Source of the DNA: Thunnus maccoyii
Taxonomy: Eukaryota; Chordata; Actinopteri; Scombriformes; Scombridae
Length of the DNA: 64,000 nt
Reading direction: 5' to 3'
NCBI RefSeq assembly: GCF_910596095.1
Contig: NC_056534.1
Location: 37,410,088-37,474,087, forward strand
In this document: in pieces, positions 1-12,000 of the stretch
Numbering within the stretch: position 1 is the first letter of the stretch
Layout of the letters: the number at the start of each line of letters is the position of its first letter
The notes under the pieces: model-generated
Databases searched by the model: none
Told to the model about the DNA's origin: nothing
What the model saw: only the letters and a program-made list of their open reading frames with translations
Made by a program: the position numbers and the translations under genes

Positions 1-299
1 TCCCTACAGCTGGTTCACCTTAACTACAGGTGTCAGGCACACAGCACCCCATACTTCTGCAAACCACGGATACGTTGAATCTGCACGTTTGAATACATTT
101 AATATGTAGCATATCAACATTTATACAATACGTATCATATCAACATTTCTAAAGTGACGTAGTTCAGATGACATCTATATGAGCTGACTTTCTTATTAGG
201 AGGAGGAGGGGTCTGGTGGTTGGCTGGAAACTTCGTCAACATGGCACATGGCCAAACGACATATTTGGTTGTTTAATTTGGAGGATTTGTTTTTGTTCT

Positions 300-690
300 T
301 TTCGGTGAAATGCCTTGACAACTGTTTGATGGATTGCCATAAAATTTGGTGAAGATACTAATGTTCCTGTCAGGATGAATTGTAATAACTTAAGTGATCC
401 CATAATTTTTCATCTAGCACCGTCATCAGTTTAAACTTTCAATTTGTTCAGTACTTTGGTTTATGACTAAATACTTGCAGAACTATTAACAGTCCCATCA
501 GCCACATCTGTTCTTTGTAGCTAGCACAAATTAGCAAAGGCTAGCATGCTAACATGCTAATCTAAGCTTGTTAAATGTGGTAGACATTATATCTCAGCAT
601 TGCCGAGCATGTTAGCATGCTGATTTTAGTGTTCAGCTGAAAACACTGCTGTGCCTATAGACTCACAGAGCTGCTAGTATGGCCGAAACT
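300..690 (+). repeat. Dispersed teleost interspersed repeat (GCTAGCATGCTAACATGCTA type)
   Basis: The stretch runs from a 'TTGATGGATTGCCATAAAAT'-like start through 'CAGGATGAATTGTAATAACT' to a block rich in GCTAGCATGCTAAC and GAGCATGTTAGCATGCTGAT. I recognise it as a very common non-coding repeat in percomorph genomes. The repeated TTAGCATGC words and lack of coding capacity suggest a SINE- or MITE-like element, but the class is not certain. Confidence 0.6.
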
Positions 691-2592
691 ATCTGTATAA
701 TAACATAAGGCTGAGTGATAAATTATATATTGTGCAATTTAGGTGAATTGAACCTTTCAGTTTTGTTAAGATTTCATGTGGTGGGGTGGGAAAGATGCCA
801 AAGAAGAAAACAGCACCAATGACAGGAGCAAGTTGCATGAAAATAAAAAAAAAAGATGAACTGAAACCAAAAGCCTCTTTATCAATGAATGTCACTAAGC
901 TTGTGCAATAATATATTTCTGGACTTGTTTCACTTTCTTCAGAAGGTCCAACTCTTTCCTCTGTGTGTTGTTTGTTGACCAAGAAACTACAGTTTCTGTG
1001 GTTACAACGGGCATACACATGTATACACCTTCACTGCACAAAACACAGTTACATGCACAAAGAGACAAATTCTCAAATGTGTTAGATCAGTTATGGGGTG
1101 ACTGAGGGTGAGCTGATTACATCACATCTCTGGTTTTCTGCTTTGGCCGCTGTCAGCGTCTGCTTGTTTGGAGGGTAAACACAGCTGGGGAAAATAGACT
1201 ATTTCTGCAATCTTCCAATTTTCTGCTTTTGTTGTGGTCATAAAAATCAGACACACTTGTTTTTCACACCTCTGATTTAGAGCCAAGAATCTTTCAAGCA
1301 TCGCTGATCGTGACTGCTGGGATGAAAAGTTGTCTGGAAATAAACTGGATTGTGACCTTGACCTTGTGTTCATCTGCTAAACTTTCTTTCTTTGTCTTTT
1401 GTATGGAAGCCCATTTCCACCAGTAAAGGAAAAAGAAGTAGATAAGAAGTCAGTCATAACAAAAAAGCTCACGGTACATTAAAATTAGGGGATACAAAGT
1501 TTAAATTTGAAATTATGAGATAGAAAACCAAAATTATGGCTTTTTAGCTCATAGTTTTGACCTCCCATGAGCATTTTTTAATCATGACTAACATTTTCTG
1601 TTTCCATACTTTTTCTATGCCATTCCTCTCTGTTAATAAAGTCTTTCCCTTTTTGTGCGGACATGTATAATAAATACATAAATACTGATAAATTACTGTA
1701 TGACCTCATGGGTGTCTCTGCTGTTATATGTTTCTGACATCTGTTGATTCCAGGTTTTAGGGATTTGAGAGGGGTCCCCCTTCCTTCAAATACACACACA
1801 CACACATCATATTTCCTGTCACAGGGCTCATGTTACAGTACGTCCAAACGATCATACTCAGGGGTTTTAGCTCACACTCACACTGACAGACTTTAATGGG
1901 ACACACTCCACAGAGATACATGTATATGGAGGACTGTGAGTGTGTATGTGTGCTATAATTGAATAAAACTTGAATGTGACTGAGCGTGCCAGGAAAGCAA
2001 ACTGCTCCCTGAGGGGTTATTTAGGTGGAAGGCGGCCGTTCACAGATGGCAGAAGGCCTGCTTTGGGCCACATCACACTTACACCAGCAGCTGAGTCCTG
2101 GGGGAGATTTCCTGCATACATTTACCCAGTGTTCCTCTGGAGTGGATCAAAGTATTTTTCAAACTACAGTACGAAACCTTAACAAGCCACCAAGTCCAAC
2201 ATTTAGTCTTAAAATTAACTGTACTTTGTCAAAACTGTAAAAAAGAAAAAAACATGTAACAGTTTGTATATAAGAGTAAAAAGATAGACTGAAAAAAAAG
2301 CCCATCTAGATGTTTTAAATAAAAGGTCGTCTTTGTAAGACTGAAAAATAGAAAAAATTGCGTGTTTATTATAGATATGGCATGTAAAGTTTAGGTTTCT
2401 ACTTATGAGGAATGTTATTATGCATTAATTGTCTTGACAGGACGACACTTTGCAAGAAAGCAGATTAACAATAATTACAGCAGATTTGTTCTGCCAGTCT
2501 CATTTACCCATGATACTGCTTCTTTCTTTTAATGCCAATAATATTACCACAGTTTGAGTTTTGTAGCCGCTTCTTTTTACACTCTCTTGTAA

Positions 2593-2633
<41 letters not shown>

Positions 2634-3900
2634 TACACATTTTTCTATAAATAAATTACAAACGTTGACCTTTTAACTCAATTTCATTCATCCAAAGGCC
2701 GTAGTTACGTCATAAATAACACTAACAGTTTGCATTAAAAACAAATATGATGAGTTTATGAAGCGTTTGTGAACTAACATTAACTCTACTTGAAGCTACA
2801 ACATTAAATGGCGATAATAAACATTAATGCATCACACTGAAAGATGCCAATCTGCATAATGACTACTTTACCTTTAATGCATTTTATATTTACCTTCACA
2901 ATACTTCAGTTTATTATCATCATGTGTATTTTTCAGCTATGGTATTGCTACTTTTAGAAAAGTATTTGAATCCACCACTCCCCAGATGCAGGCGCACTGC
3001 TTCGCTCATGTTTCCACAAAACAAAACAAACAGCACCGAGTACATCCGATTAAAGACAGCAGTAAAGTTTTAACTTGTAATAATGCCTGACAGCCAGATG
3101 GCCAGATGTATGTGATATCCATGCTGACAGTGTACAGAGCAAACATTGCTACAGTCATGTGCTACTTATTTAGACTGCAGAGGCTTATGAGGCCAGCTTG
3201 TGCTGTAATATGAAGGCCAGTTTTGACTGAAGCAGGCCCTGTTTTAAACATGATGTGGAAGAAATCACACACACAAACACATGGACACACACACACTCCA
3301 TAAACCAGGGAGGGAGAGAGAAAATGTGGACATGCTCAGATCTTTTGTGATCTTTTGTGTTTACATCCACTGTAAACTTACAACAAAGCGGAGTTAAAGA
3401 AAAGATGTCGTCACATTTGAACAATTTCCTTTTTTCTTTTTCAAACCAGTCAGTGCAGGCTTGTGCAAATCAGCAGGCCTGTCAGATAACTTTAATATTT
3501 ATCTATCAGCTGTATATTTACACTGTTGTTTGGTGATTCCACTATCAGCATGCTGCTTTTTATTTATTATACAGTAATAATATTCATTTTGTTCATTCTC
3601 ATCTTCTAAAATGTAATGCCCCCTTTTGCCTCCGAATGCTCTATTATTAATATTATGGTTATTAGTAGTTTAAAATTAGATATGTGAAATTGAAATTATG
3701 ACTTTTATTATGGTTGCTGAATTCGCTCAAATCTTTCAGTTAAATCTTCTTCAATTCCGTTTAAAAAACGAAAGAAAATACAGATGTAAAGCAAAACAAT
3801 CAATCAAAACGTCAAAAATCGCACCTGCGCATATAGACGGACATTATTTTATAGTGTCTATATTAAAATGATAAATCCCGAGACTTGATTTAAAATTGCA
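691..3900. other. Gene-free flank left of foxd
   Basis: No coding region is supported. It contains an (AC)n microsatellite at 2599-2630. At about 2820-2985 there is a probable fragment of the dispersed 'TACTTTTA…AGTATTTGAATCC' repeat family that recurs at about 18.1 kb and 43 kb. Confidence 0.5.
2599..2630. repeat. (AC)n microsatellite
   Basis: Perfect dinucleotide repeat, about 16 units. Confidence 0.95.
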
Positions 3901-4122
3901 CAGACGCTGTGTAAAGTCAAACACATTTTATTCCAAACATTTTAAGAACTGTAAAACATGTTTTTCAAAAACATTTGCTTCAAGCAACCACACTGCTAAA
4001 CATGGTGGCCTGAATGCAAGCTTAGGCCATCATTAAAAATGCGTATTTACAAAATGTACCGTGGGTTTATTATTCTGAGGCTGAGCTGAAGATTCAGTTC
4101 AGCTGACCGTGAGTTCGTTAGA

Positions 4123-5037
4123 TTAAATTAAATTAGACGAAACTTTAATAGTCCCAGTGGGAAAATTGGGAAACTGAGAAACCGGGTAGCTGGGTATCAT
4201 TCCGTGAAGCGAGACCGGAGAGATGAACGGAGAGTTTGGAGCCAAAGATGGGACCGCGGCGCAGCGCCTCGGGTCGAAGTGTTCAAAACATGAGGGGAAA
4301 TTCTTGGAGAGGAGCGAGGAGAGCGCTGGTATAATGCTGCTTACATGTGGGATGCTGGGACAAGTGTGGGAGCTTAAACGACTTCCTAAGCCCATATCTC
4401 GGTACAAATCAGGACCCTGAAGACAAGACCCCATCCCGGTGTGCGCTCCGGGCAGAGGGAAAACAGGCATCAGGCTGCGCTCCTGCGCCCTGGAGTCCTT
4501 CAACTCTCCCAAAAAGAAATGTTGCCTCTTGAAGCGTTTTCTCCGCCGCAGAAAGCTCCCGTTTTCAAACATATCGGCCGACATGGGATCCAGGGTCCAA
4601 TAATTTCCCTTTCCGGGATTCCCGGGCTCCCGGGGCATTTTGACAAAGCAGTCGTTAAGAGACAAGTTGTGACGGATTGAGTTTTGCCACGCAGGAAACT
4701 TCTCCCGATAATACGCAAAGCGCTGGCTGATAAAATCACATATCTCACTGAGGGTGAGTCTCTTTTTCGGGCTCTGGAGGATGGCCATGGTGATGAGAGC
4801 GATGTAAGAGTAAGGGGGCTTCACCGAGGCGGTTCTCTTGCCTGGACCATCTTGGAGCCGAACTGCAAAGTCTCCCTCTTCCCGCACTTCAGCGGTGAAG
4901 GATGAAGCGCTTTGCTCCAAGTCCGCATATCCCTGATGAAAGACTGAAAAATCTGTGTTCTTCACATCTTCACCGCCGTCTGTCTGTCCCTCCACGTCAA
5001 TGTCCGTCTCCTCCATGAGTTTGCTGTCCAAGGTCAT
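4123..5037 (-). CDS. FoxD-type forkhead transcription factor (intronless)
   Basis: This is an uninterrupted 304-residue frame with a complete forkhead (winged-helix) DNA-binding domain at about residues 73-172. It starts [17 protein letters not shown], contains the recognition-helix core [15 protein letters not shown], and ends in the basic wing [11 protein letters not shown]. The [12 protein letters not shown] and [12 protein letters not shown] blocks are characteristic of the FoxD subfamily. The acidic N-terminal stretch (EETDIDVEG) also resembles FoxD proteins. The start is the ATG at 5035-5037. The frame continues 24 nt further upstream, but only to a GTG codon behind an in-frame TAG. The domain is slightly divergent, with FAYYREK where most FoxD proteins have FPYYREK and VKMPREPG for VKIPREPG. 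I see no FSIENIIG-like (Eh1) repressor motif in the C-terminus. FoxD proteins are nuclear regulators in early neural and mesodermal tissue. The paralogue is uncertain: a divergent foxd5/foxd4-like or teleost foxd7-type gene is likeliest. Candidate AATAAA signals lie on the minus strand near 4065 and 3928. Confidence 0.9.
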   Translation of the reverse strand: MTLDSKLMEETDIDVEGQTDGGEDVKNTDFSVFHQGYADLEQSASSFTAEVREEGDFAVRLQDGPGKRTASVKPPYSYIALITMAILQSPKKRLTLSEICDFISQRFAYYREKFPAWQNSIRHNLSLNDCFVKMPREPGNPGKGNYWTLDPMSADMFENGSFLRRRKRFKRQHFFLGELKDSRAQERSLMPVFPLPGAHTGMGSCLQGPDLYRDMGLGSRLSSHTCPSIPHVSSIIPALSSLLSKNFPSCFEHFDPRRCAAVPSLAPNSPFISPVSLHGMIPSYPVSQFPNFPTGTIKVSSNLI

Positions 5038-5330
5038 GGTCCTCACAGTGTCTGGTGGCACGGCGGCCCCAGCAGGCTACATTAGCGCCTGTCTGACAAA
5101 ACAGGCGCAGACCCTTTTCATTCACAAAAAAGTTGCGCATCTGACTGCATCTTTGACTTTTTAGCTTCCCTGTCTATACAGCCTCCTCCTCCTCGTCCTC
5201 CTCCTCCTCCTCCTGCAGTCTGTCTTCATCAAAACAACAGCAGATAGAGAACTGAAACATTAAACCTAAAGGTTCACATTACAAATAATACTGTATGATA
5301 TATGATGAATATTAATTGATGATACTGAGA
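5038..5330 (-). promoter_or_regulatory. 5' flank and probable core promoter of the foxd gene
   Basis: This stretch directly precedes the foxd ATG. It contains a CTC/GAG trinucleotide run at about 5180-5215 (polypurine on the gene strand), which probably lies in the 5'UTR or proximal promoter. The transcription start cannot be placed and I saw no convincing TATA box. The promoter assignment rests on position only. Confidence 0.35.
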
Positions 5331-6760
5331 ACGTGCAAAGACAACATACAGCTGCATAAATGCCACCCGTTGCCACCTAGCAGACCCATGTGTGGGTTTT
5401 TTTTCTATTTTATTCATATATTTATTGCAGGCCTATTGTAGTACTGGGTGAAAAATGACTCCCAGTGCATACTGATTAGCAAAAGTATTGAGACCCTTTA
5501 CTTAGGCTAAGTATTAGTAGTAATAACACACTGAAAAAATACTCCATTACAAAAAAGTACAGAGGTACAAAATGCAGAGTGGCCCCTCAAAGGAGTCTGT
5601 TTCCAATAATATTTATTAATTTAATTTATTAATAGATTATTACACATAAACTTGTGAGTAGCTTTTTAAGTGTATTTTAAGTGCAAAATATGTTTTGTAT
5701 GAAAGAAACTTAATCTGCAAAGTACAGTAACAAACTATAGCGGAGTAAAAAGTATTATATTTGTCTCTGAAATACAGTTGATGTTGAAATGACCGCAGCA
5801 GAAGAGACTGTTTTGCATAATAATATAATAATAACAATAATATGCTTAAACTGAAAAATGAAACAAGCACATTATTTGCAGTGAGCTTGATTCTATCTTT
5901 TATGTTCTTGGCTTACAAGGCGCTCATTTCCTTTGGTGTTCCTTATGCCGGATGGTTTGGCACTTTCTCTCTCTCTCTCTCTGGCTGTTTCAAATAAGAG
6001 GAAGACGTAATCCTTTTTGAAATAATAGCTGCACTGTATCAGTCCATGTGAGGCCACCCACTTGGGAAACAGGCCTGAACTGCATGGTGGGCTGAGGGAA
6101 CTGTGGGAAGTCTCATTAATGAACAATTCTGCTCTGTAGCTCTCACTGTAGTTTAATGTGATATTTGTACTCTTCTCAAACTATTATAGCATTTTATAAT
6201 CACTGCCTTTTTTCCAGTAAGAAGATTTATACCTAGTGTTTGTCCTGTTCATGTACCTACAGGTAAGTGCACACATGTTTTCCTTTAAATATTTCATTGT
6301 GTTGTTTAAATACCAGGAAACAAACTGAATGTTTCATACTGAATTTAATAAAGACCGAAACCCAGAAACAGTCGCGCTGAGGATATCAGTGCACCTTTTT
6401 AACCAGCAACAACACAATACTGCCCTCAAAAACAACAACAACAACAACAAACCAAACAAACTCCAAGAAAAGCAACAAACACTGACAAACACAACAAAAA
6501 TAAATAATTTAACCTGTGCAACCAAACATGCCTCTGCTCAACATAGCAGACAGTCGTGCCGTCAAGGTCAAGAGAAGTAAATTGTTTTGCAGTTAATAAC
6601 AGTGATCACAGCACTGAGCTCAGGTTGCAGTTTCTGGTGCGGTACAGAAATAACTTGTATCGCAGCTGTCTGGCACTGCTGACCATTATACACAAGCAAC
6701 ACTGACGCTATTTAGATGAAAAAAGTCATCAATTATGACTAAACTTTCCACTGAATGTGT
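5331..6760. other. Intergenic DNA between foxd and zglp1
   Basis: No gene is supported. It includes a probable inverted, degenerate copy of the TACTTTTACT repeat family at about 5480-5780, a short (CT)n at about 5965-5982, and an (AAC)n-like stretch at about 6426-6450. A minus-strand AATAAA near 6776 could be the zglp1 polyadenylation signal. Confidence 0.4.
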
Positions 6761-7161
6761 CCCTACACTATCCCGTTTATTTGTTCCAAAGTATTTTCAG
6801 CTACAATCTCTGTCTGTGCTTCATCAACATGTCCCCTTTTTGTCCATAGATACAGAAAAACAAACCCATCAACTTTATACACTCTGTGAAATATGTTATA
6901 TACAGGCTAGCAGGTAGCACAAATACAGATTGTTTTCCCAGTTGTTTTATGAGCTGTCTAAAGCCAGAGGTACAACATCGTAGCAGTGGAACTAATTTAA
7001 ATAACCTGGGTCAAGAGACTGGTGCTGATAATCGTGTTATCCTCCATTTTTTACATTCACATCTGTAGTGAATTGTGCCAGTCTGAGGACTGTTGTGTGC
7101 AAGTGTGTATGCAGAACTCCTTCCTGTGGAAATAAAAACCTTTTTTCTCTATGTATGGTCC

Positions 7162-10100
7162 TTAGGTGGTGTGTTTCCGTTGAGCTGAGGTCAGCCTCAC
7201 AAAGTTTCCACACTTGAGGCAGCATGAGTTGGAGTTGCCCTCTTTCCTGGGGATATGCCAGCAGTTGACACAGCGCACTCTGTACTTCTTATACCTAAAA
7301 AAGTCCAGACAAAAATATGGCGGTGGTTAAGCCTCTCTGTTTTTGATATTTGAATACAATGAATGCTTAGTAAAACCCCTCAGATACTTATTCATGACAC
7401 TTGAAACATCAAAGAATAGGTTTGTAAATCAGTGCAACACTGATCCAACATAGCATCACTGTGGTTTTCAGAAGCAAATTGATTTTTATTCCCGTAGGCT
7501 GTGATTATGAAAGAGTGTTTGATATGGTCATCCTCAGATTCACTGCAGAGACACAGAATGTGTTTCATATAAGCTCTAAAGCTTGTGTATTGAGACTTCT
7601 ATGAGCACAAAAACTAGAAATTAATTTATTTTGTCCTACCACAGCAAGTTCTTTTTGACACTTTTACAAATACGACGGAGGAAACTGTGGAGAAGTTAAA
7701 CAGATTTGTCTTTCTCTTTTCCACTAATGCAAACCAGTGCTGACAACAAGCCAACAGCAGAGCTGGTTCAGTGTTTTAGCCCATATCGAGTCTGTAGTTA
7801 GACATTTCATAGAGGTGCTTCTACTCCATAGAACTCATGTTAGAGAAAAATATGTCATCCAGATAAAACCACATACAGTCGAACTCTTAAAATGTTATAA
7901 GTTACAGGTGTGATGTTTTGGAACTAGTTTTCTATTCAATATTATTTGTTCTTAATAATTTACTTTATGGACAAATTGTCAAAAATGTCCAAATGGACAA
8001 TCAGCCCTCAGGATCTAATCATTATGGACCTTAATGCTTCATCCAATACATAACTGCTTAAATGTGCTTTTAAGCAGATGTTTTATTTCTAAACATCTGC
8101 TTAATAAACATCTGCTTAATGCTTTTTTCCAAACATTAAGCAGATGTTTTATTTCTAAATACTCATCAGAGATGTTTTATTTCTTCACATCTGTTTAAAA
8201 GTTCAAACTAATTCCCGTTAAATTGAATATGGCTCAAGTCTCCCATATCTAACGGGTGAGTTTCCAGCATGTGTCTTCTAAAGCTACCTTATTCCACAGG
8301 CATTACAAAGAGGGGTCCCATCCTCTGCATCTCTCCACATGGGGGTCTTCCTGGTGCAGCATGATGCACAAATCTTTCCCTCTTGTGAAACAGAAAAGAA
8401 ACACAACAATATTTAGTTAGTGTTGGAGTCATTTGGAACCGAGTGTTCTTATAAACTTCATGTCAGTTTCAGTTCCATTAAAATAAAGGAAGTGCTTGTG
8501 ATGCAACAAAACGTTTTCATGACATTTCAGCGGTTAATGGTCATTCTGATCTAAAAGAGTTTTATGCATCTGTGGAGGTCACTCTAAGTTATAGAGGGTG
8601 AACTGAAAATGACTAACGATGACTGATTGAACACAAAGATTTTCTCATTTGTGATAAATAATAAATAATAAAGGTTCATTTCCTATCAATCGCTAAAAGG
8701 CCAGTTGAAGGATGTGTATCCGGGTGGTGACAAAGATCAGAATCTTCTGGCTGTCTTATCTCTGTCGTTAATACAAACTTGTTCTAGTTCCTTCTTGTCT
8801 AAAGAGGAAGAGTATGCAAATATCTAATTGTAAAATGTTTGTCATTTAAAACCTGTTACTTTAGGATCCAGTACATTATGATACTGCTGCCACCGACACG
8901 TTTCACCTCCAGGAGAGAAAGAAATTTATGCCCCGATTCTTCTTCCTTTCTCCTGTATTACATGGTTCTAAGAGAACTATTTGATATCCATAATGGTCTT
9001 CAACAGTGGTTCCCCTAAATACTCATCAGATGTGCAGCACCACCCAAGTGATGCTGTGCAGTCACATGTTTTGATGTGGTGGCGTCCTCTAGTGGAGGAA
9101 AGGGGCATTTCACGCAAATAGATAATCCACATGAGAGCGTTAGAATGATGCTCTGGATGATTTCATTTTAAACACATGAAATTCAAACTTATTTACCACT
9201 ATATATTGTATATATTGTGTATTTTATTTGCTCTTCCTGAGGGTTTCCCTTTTATTTCCCCCATTGAAATAAAGAAATCAATTATATATTATTAGTAAGG
9301 TATTTCTGCCTGTAGAGCCTGTAAAAATGTCAACATGAGCTGACAGCAGCGTCATTGAATAGTTCCCAGTGTCTACTTGTTACTCACTTGCAACAGTGTT
9401 TGTCAGGTCACTCTCCTCATCCGAGCTGCTTGTTTTAAGGGATTTCTGTGATGTTCGTGTTCTCAGCCTCGGTTTTCTTACACTCTTGTAGAGCTCCTTG
9501 CTGTGATGGAATCACATGCAGCAGAGAACAATAGTGCGTGTGAATTTAACTGCATCACCATTTTTTAAAATGACCATGTAGAAACATAATGAGATAGAAA
9601 ATGTGATGCCCTCCCCCCACCCTCCAGTTGAATCTGTCATTACCTGTACTTTGAAGTTATGAGGAGCCGACACTGTTCCTTACTGTCGTCCAACTCCGTG
9701 TCCATCCTGAACGTCACTCCCTGGAAGTCTGGGTCTTGGATATCAGCACTCCGGCTGGGATTAGATTGTTTTCTGGGAGTCTTGGTTCTCCATGTGCATT
9801 CAGAGGAACGATGCTGAGTAGAATAGTGTTCAGTTTCCTCCTTTTGCACCGGTCTGGGTTCTGGTTTTATCGTTTCAGACGGTGAGAGGTTTGTCTGACC
9901 GTGATAGTTTGAGGATTTCAGTTGTGCAACTGGAGGGGATTTTTCCTCTGTGGGAGCACGTGAGCATTCTGGTTTAGATGACGTGATCTCATCTTGTTTT
10001 GAGAGTGAGTGATGACTCTCTGCAGTGCTGAATGAGAGTGATGCTGATTGTGAAGAAGGCGGGACAGAGCTCTCAGGTGTCAGCTGGGTGTCACATGGGG

Positions 10101-11112
10101 GCTCTGTAGTCAAAGCAAGGTTTGCATTGTAGTCTAGTATTAGTGTCGGCTTTGATAGAGTTACGCTTACATCCTCATTTGAATTAAAAGTCAGCTGGGT
10201 TTTAATGGATGCATTGAGGATATGTGTTTGCAACAAAGCATTTTCAGAAAAGGGTAGATTAAAAATATCCTGTTCAGTAGAGAAACAACCCTTCTTACTC
10301 TCCTGGTTCTGCTCTGATTGTCTATTACTCATCTTTTTGTCTCTATGTGAAGCATTTTCCTCCATCACCTCTGGTCTAACAGTGTTTGTTTCTTCAGGAA
10401 TCTGCGCTTGAACACTACAGCACACTTCAAAGTCTTTCATACAGTGATGTGGTTTATAACTACTGTCTCCTCCGCTACTGTCCCCTCTTACATCATTCAC
10501 AGGACCGACACCAGATGTGATTTCTTGCCTCTCACAGATAAGAACAGATGGTCTTAAAGTGTGTTCAACACTTACACAGTCACCTCCAACTCCCTGACCG
10601 GTCACATCTGCTGCTGCAGTCAGTGATTTGGCTATTGAATAGCCTAATTTTGTGGTAGATGATACTGATCTTGTGTCCAGTTCCTCTACATCTCTTTGAT
10701 GCATGAGCCTCTCACACTGCAGGTTGATCAGAGTCAGCACTTTCCAGGGGCTGTTGCATTCAGGATATTCCTCAACCAAAGTTATGACCTTGCTGCTTTG
10801 ACTTTCCTGTTTCCCTTTTTTCACCTTATTATAAGGCGACATACGAGACAAACTGTGCTGGCAGGAACTATTAGAAGTTTGAAATGAATGTGCATGCTCT
10901 TCCTCTCGCTTTACTCTGAAATGATCCTGCCTAGATGTCTCATTAAGCCATGTGGACAGAGAATCCGTGTTCAGGAAACTGTTGTGGATGGGAGGTGCTA
11001 GTTTGTTAACTTCCTGGAAAAGGTAGAAGAGTGCGGATTGGGAGGCATCTTGTTCAACTGTGCTCTGGTTTCCCTGGAAGAAGGCAGCTTGTGTCTCTTG
11101 TCCTGTGCTCAT
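7162..11112 (-). CDS. zglp1: Zinc finger GATA-like protein 1 (four coding exons)
   Basis: The coding exons, in transcript order, are 11112-9644, 9500-9388, 8381-8288 and 7294-7162. They total 1809 nt, or 602 residues plus TAA. Each intron is GT-AG and the frame is kept throughout. Exon 3 encodes a GATA-type zinc finger, C-X2-C-X17-C-X2-C at residues 532-556, with TPMWRDAEDGTPLCNACG at its core. Exon 4 adds a second, non-canonical cysteine group (C567, C570, C583/584, C587) directly after IRYKKY. This arrangement matches vertebrate ZGLP1. In mouse, ZGLP1 is a nuclear factor downstream of BMP signalling that promotes the oogenic programme. About 490 N-terminal residues come from one large exon rich in Ser, Thr, Gln and Glu with no domain I recognise. 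This makes the protein roughly twice the length of human ZGLP1 (about 270 residues). It lies downstream of fdx2 on the same strand, as in human. The C-terminal exons are secure. The long first exon is very likely coding because it is open over 1.47 kb and splices in frame. Confidence 0.88.
8070..8149. repeat. Inverted-repeat cluster in zglp1 intron 3
   Basis: The 14-mer TTAAGCAGATGTTT occurs at 8070-8083. Its exact reverse complement is at 8091-8104 after a 7-nt loop and again at 8106-8119. A second forward copy is at 8136-8149. The first pair forms a perfect 14-bp stem. Confidence 0.9.
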
Positions 11113-12000
11113 GTTCAGGCAATGTCTGCATCATAAATAGAAATAAACAGCGTTTAGATCAGTAGTTCCAAAGCTGGTGGTCTGGACCCCCACAAGAGGT
11201 TGTGAGGTGATCACAGAAAAAGGAAATAAGACAATACAAATCTTTCTACAAAAAAATGCACATTTTTTAGATTTCTCTCTTGTCTTTTTTTGTTGTTGTT
11301 GTAAAACATTATATAGTTTTACCTCTCCGGGCTACTAAATGTTTTTCAAATGAAAGAGTCTGATAGAGAAAACACTCGTCAACTGAACTCACAGATATGC
11401 ACTCTGTGTGAGGTGGAAAATATGTAGTTAATTGTTTCATATTAAAGAACTGACAAGAAAAAAAGCTGGGTAATCATCATAGAGGTTGAACTGCATTTCA
11501 AACGTTGGCACAACACAGAATAATACACCTTTCTACATCAGTCGCTCCTTTGAGCTATAAGCTATTGAATCCAGCAAATAAGCTAGTGCTACTGCAGTGT
11601 TTAATAGTTTTGTTTCCAAACTGGACGACAGTAACAGTCGTGACGTTAAGCTAATGAAAACACAAACTTAGAGTTTGTGATAGTTTTCTTATAATGTATT
11701 GTACTCTTGAAAAACGAGTTTAATTAGGCCTGCGTCACATTATTGGAGCCTATATTGGCTTTGTTCGTTATTTAAAAAGCACGCAGAGGTTGTTTTTAAA
11801 AATAAATAAATAAGTGGAAATACTTTAATTACATGTAGCTTCTTTAACTCACCGGAACAAATGTAACAAAACGTGTTACCGTCGGTGAACTTTAAATGTG
11901 TTCTAGAACGAAAAAGTAGCCATCCGTGTTCTAGAATGTCGACGTTTTCGCGGTTTTCTGAGTTTATATGTCGCGAGCGCAGACAGGTGACAGTGCCACT
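11113..12000 (-). other. zglp1: zglp1 5'UTR, first intron and CpG-rich non-coding first exon
   Basis: The coding start is preceded on the gene strand by an acceptor (…ATGCAG, ending at 11126), so the ATG exon probably begins at 11125. A strong donor, GTGAGT, lies at 11847-11852 and would end a non-coding exon at 11853. The DNA just upstream (about 11935-11990) is locally CpG-rich, including TCGCGAGCGC, which fits a promoter or first exon in otherwise AT-rich surroundings. The transcription start is not determined. Confidence 0.45.

Noticed and set aside
5038-5061. An eight-residue N-terminal extension of the foxd frame.
   Set aside because: The codon at 5059-5061 is GTG, not ATG, and an in-frame TAG lies just upstream. 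The first ATG is at 5035-5037.
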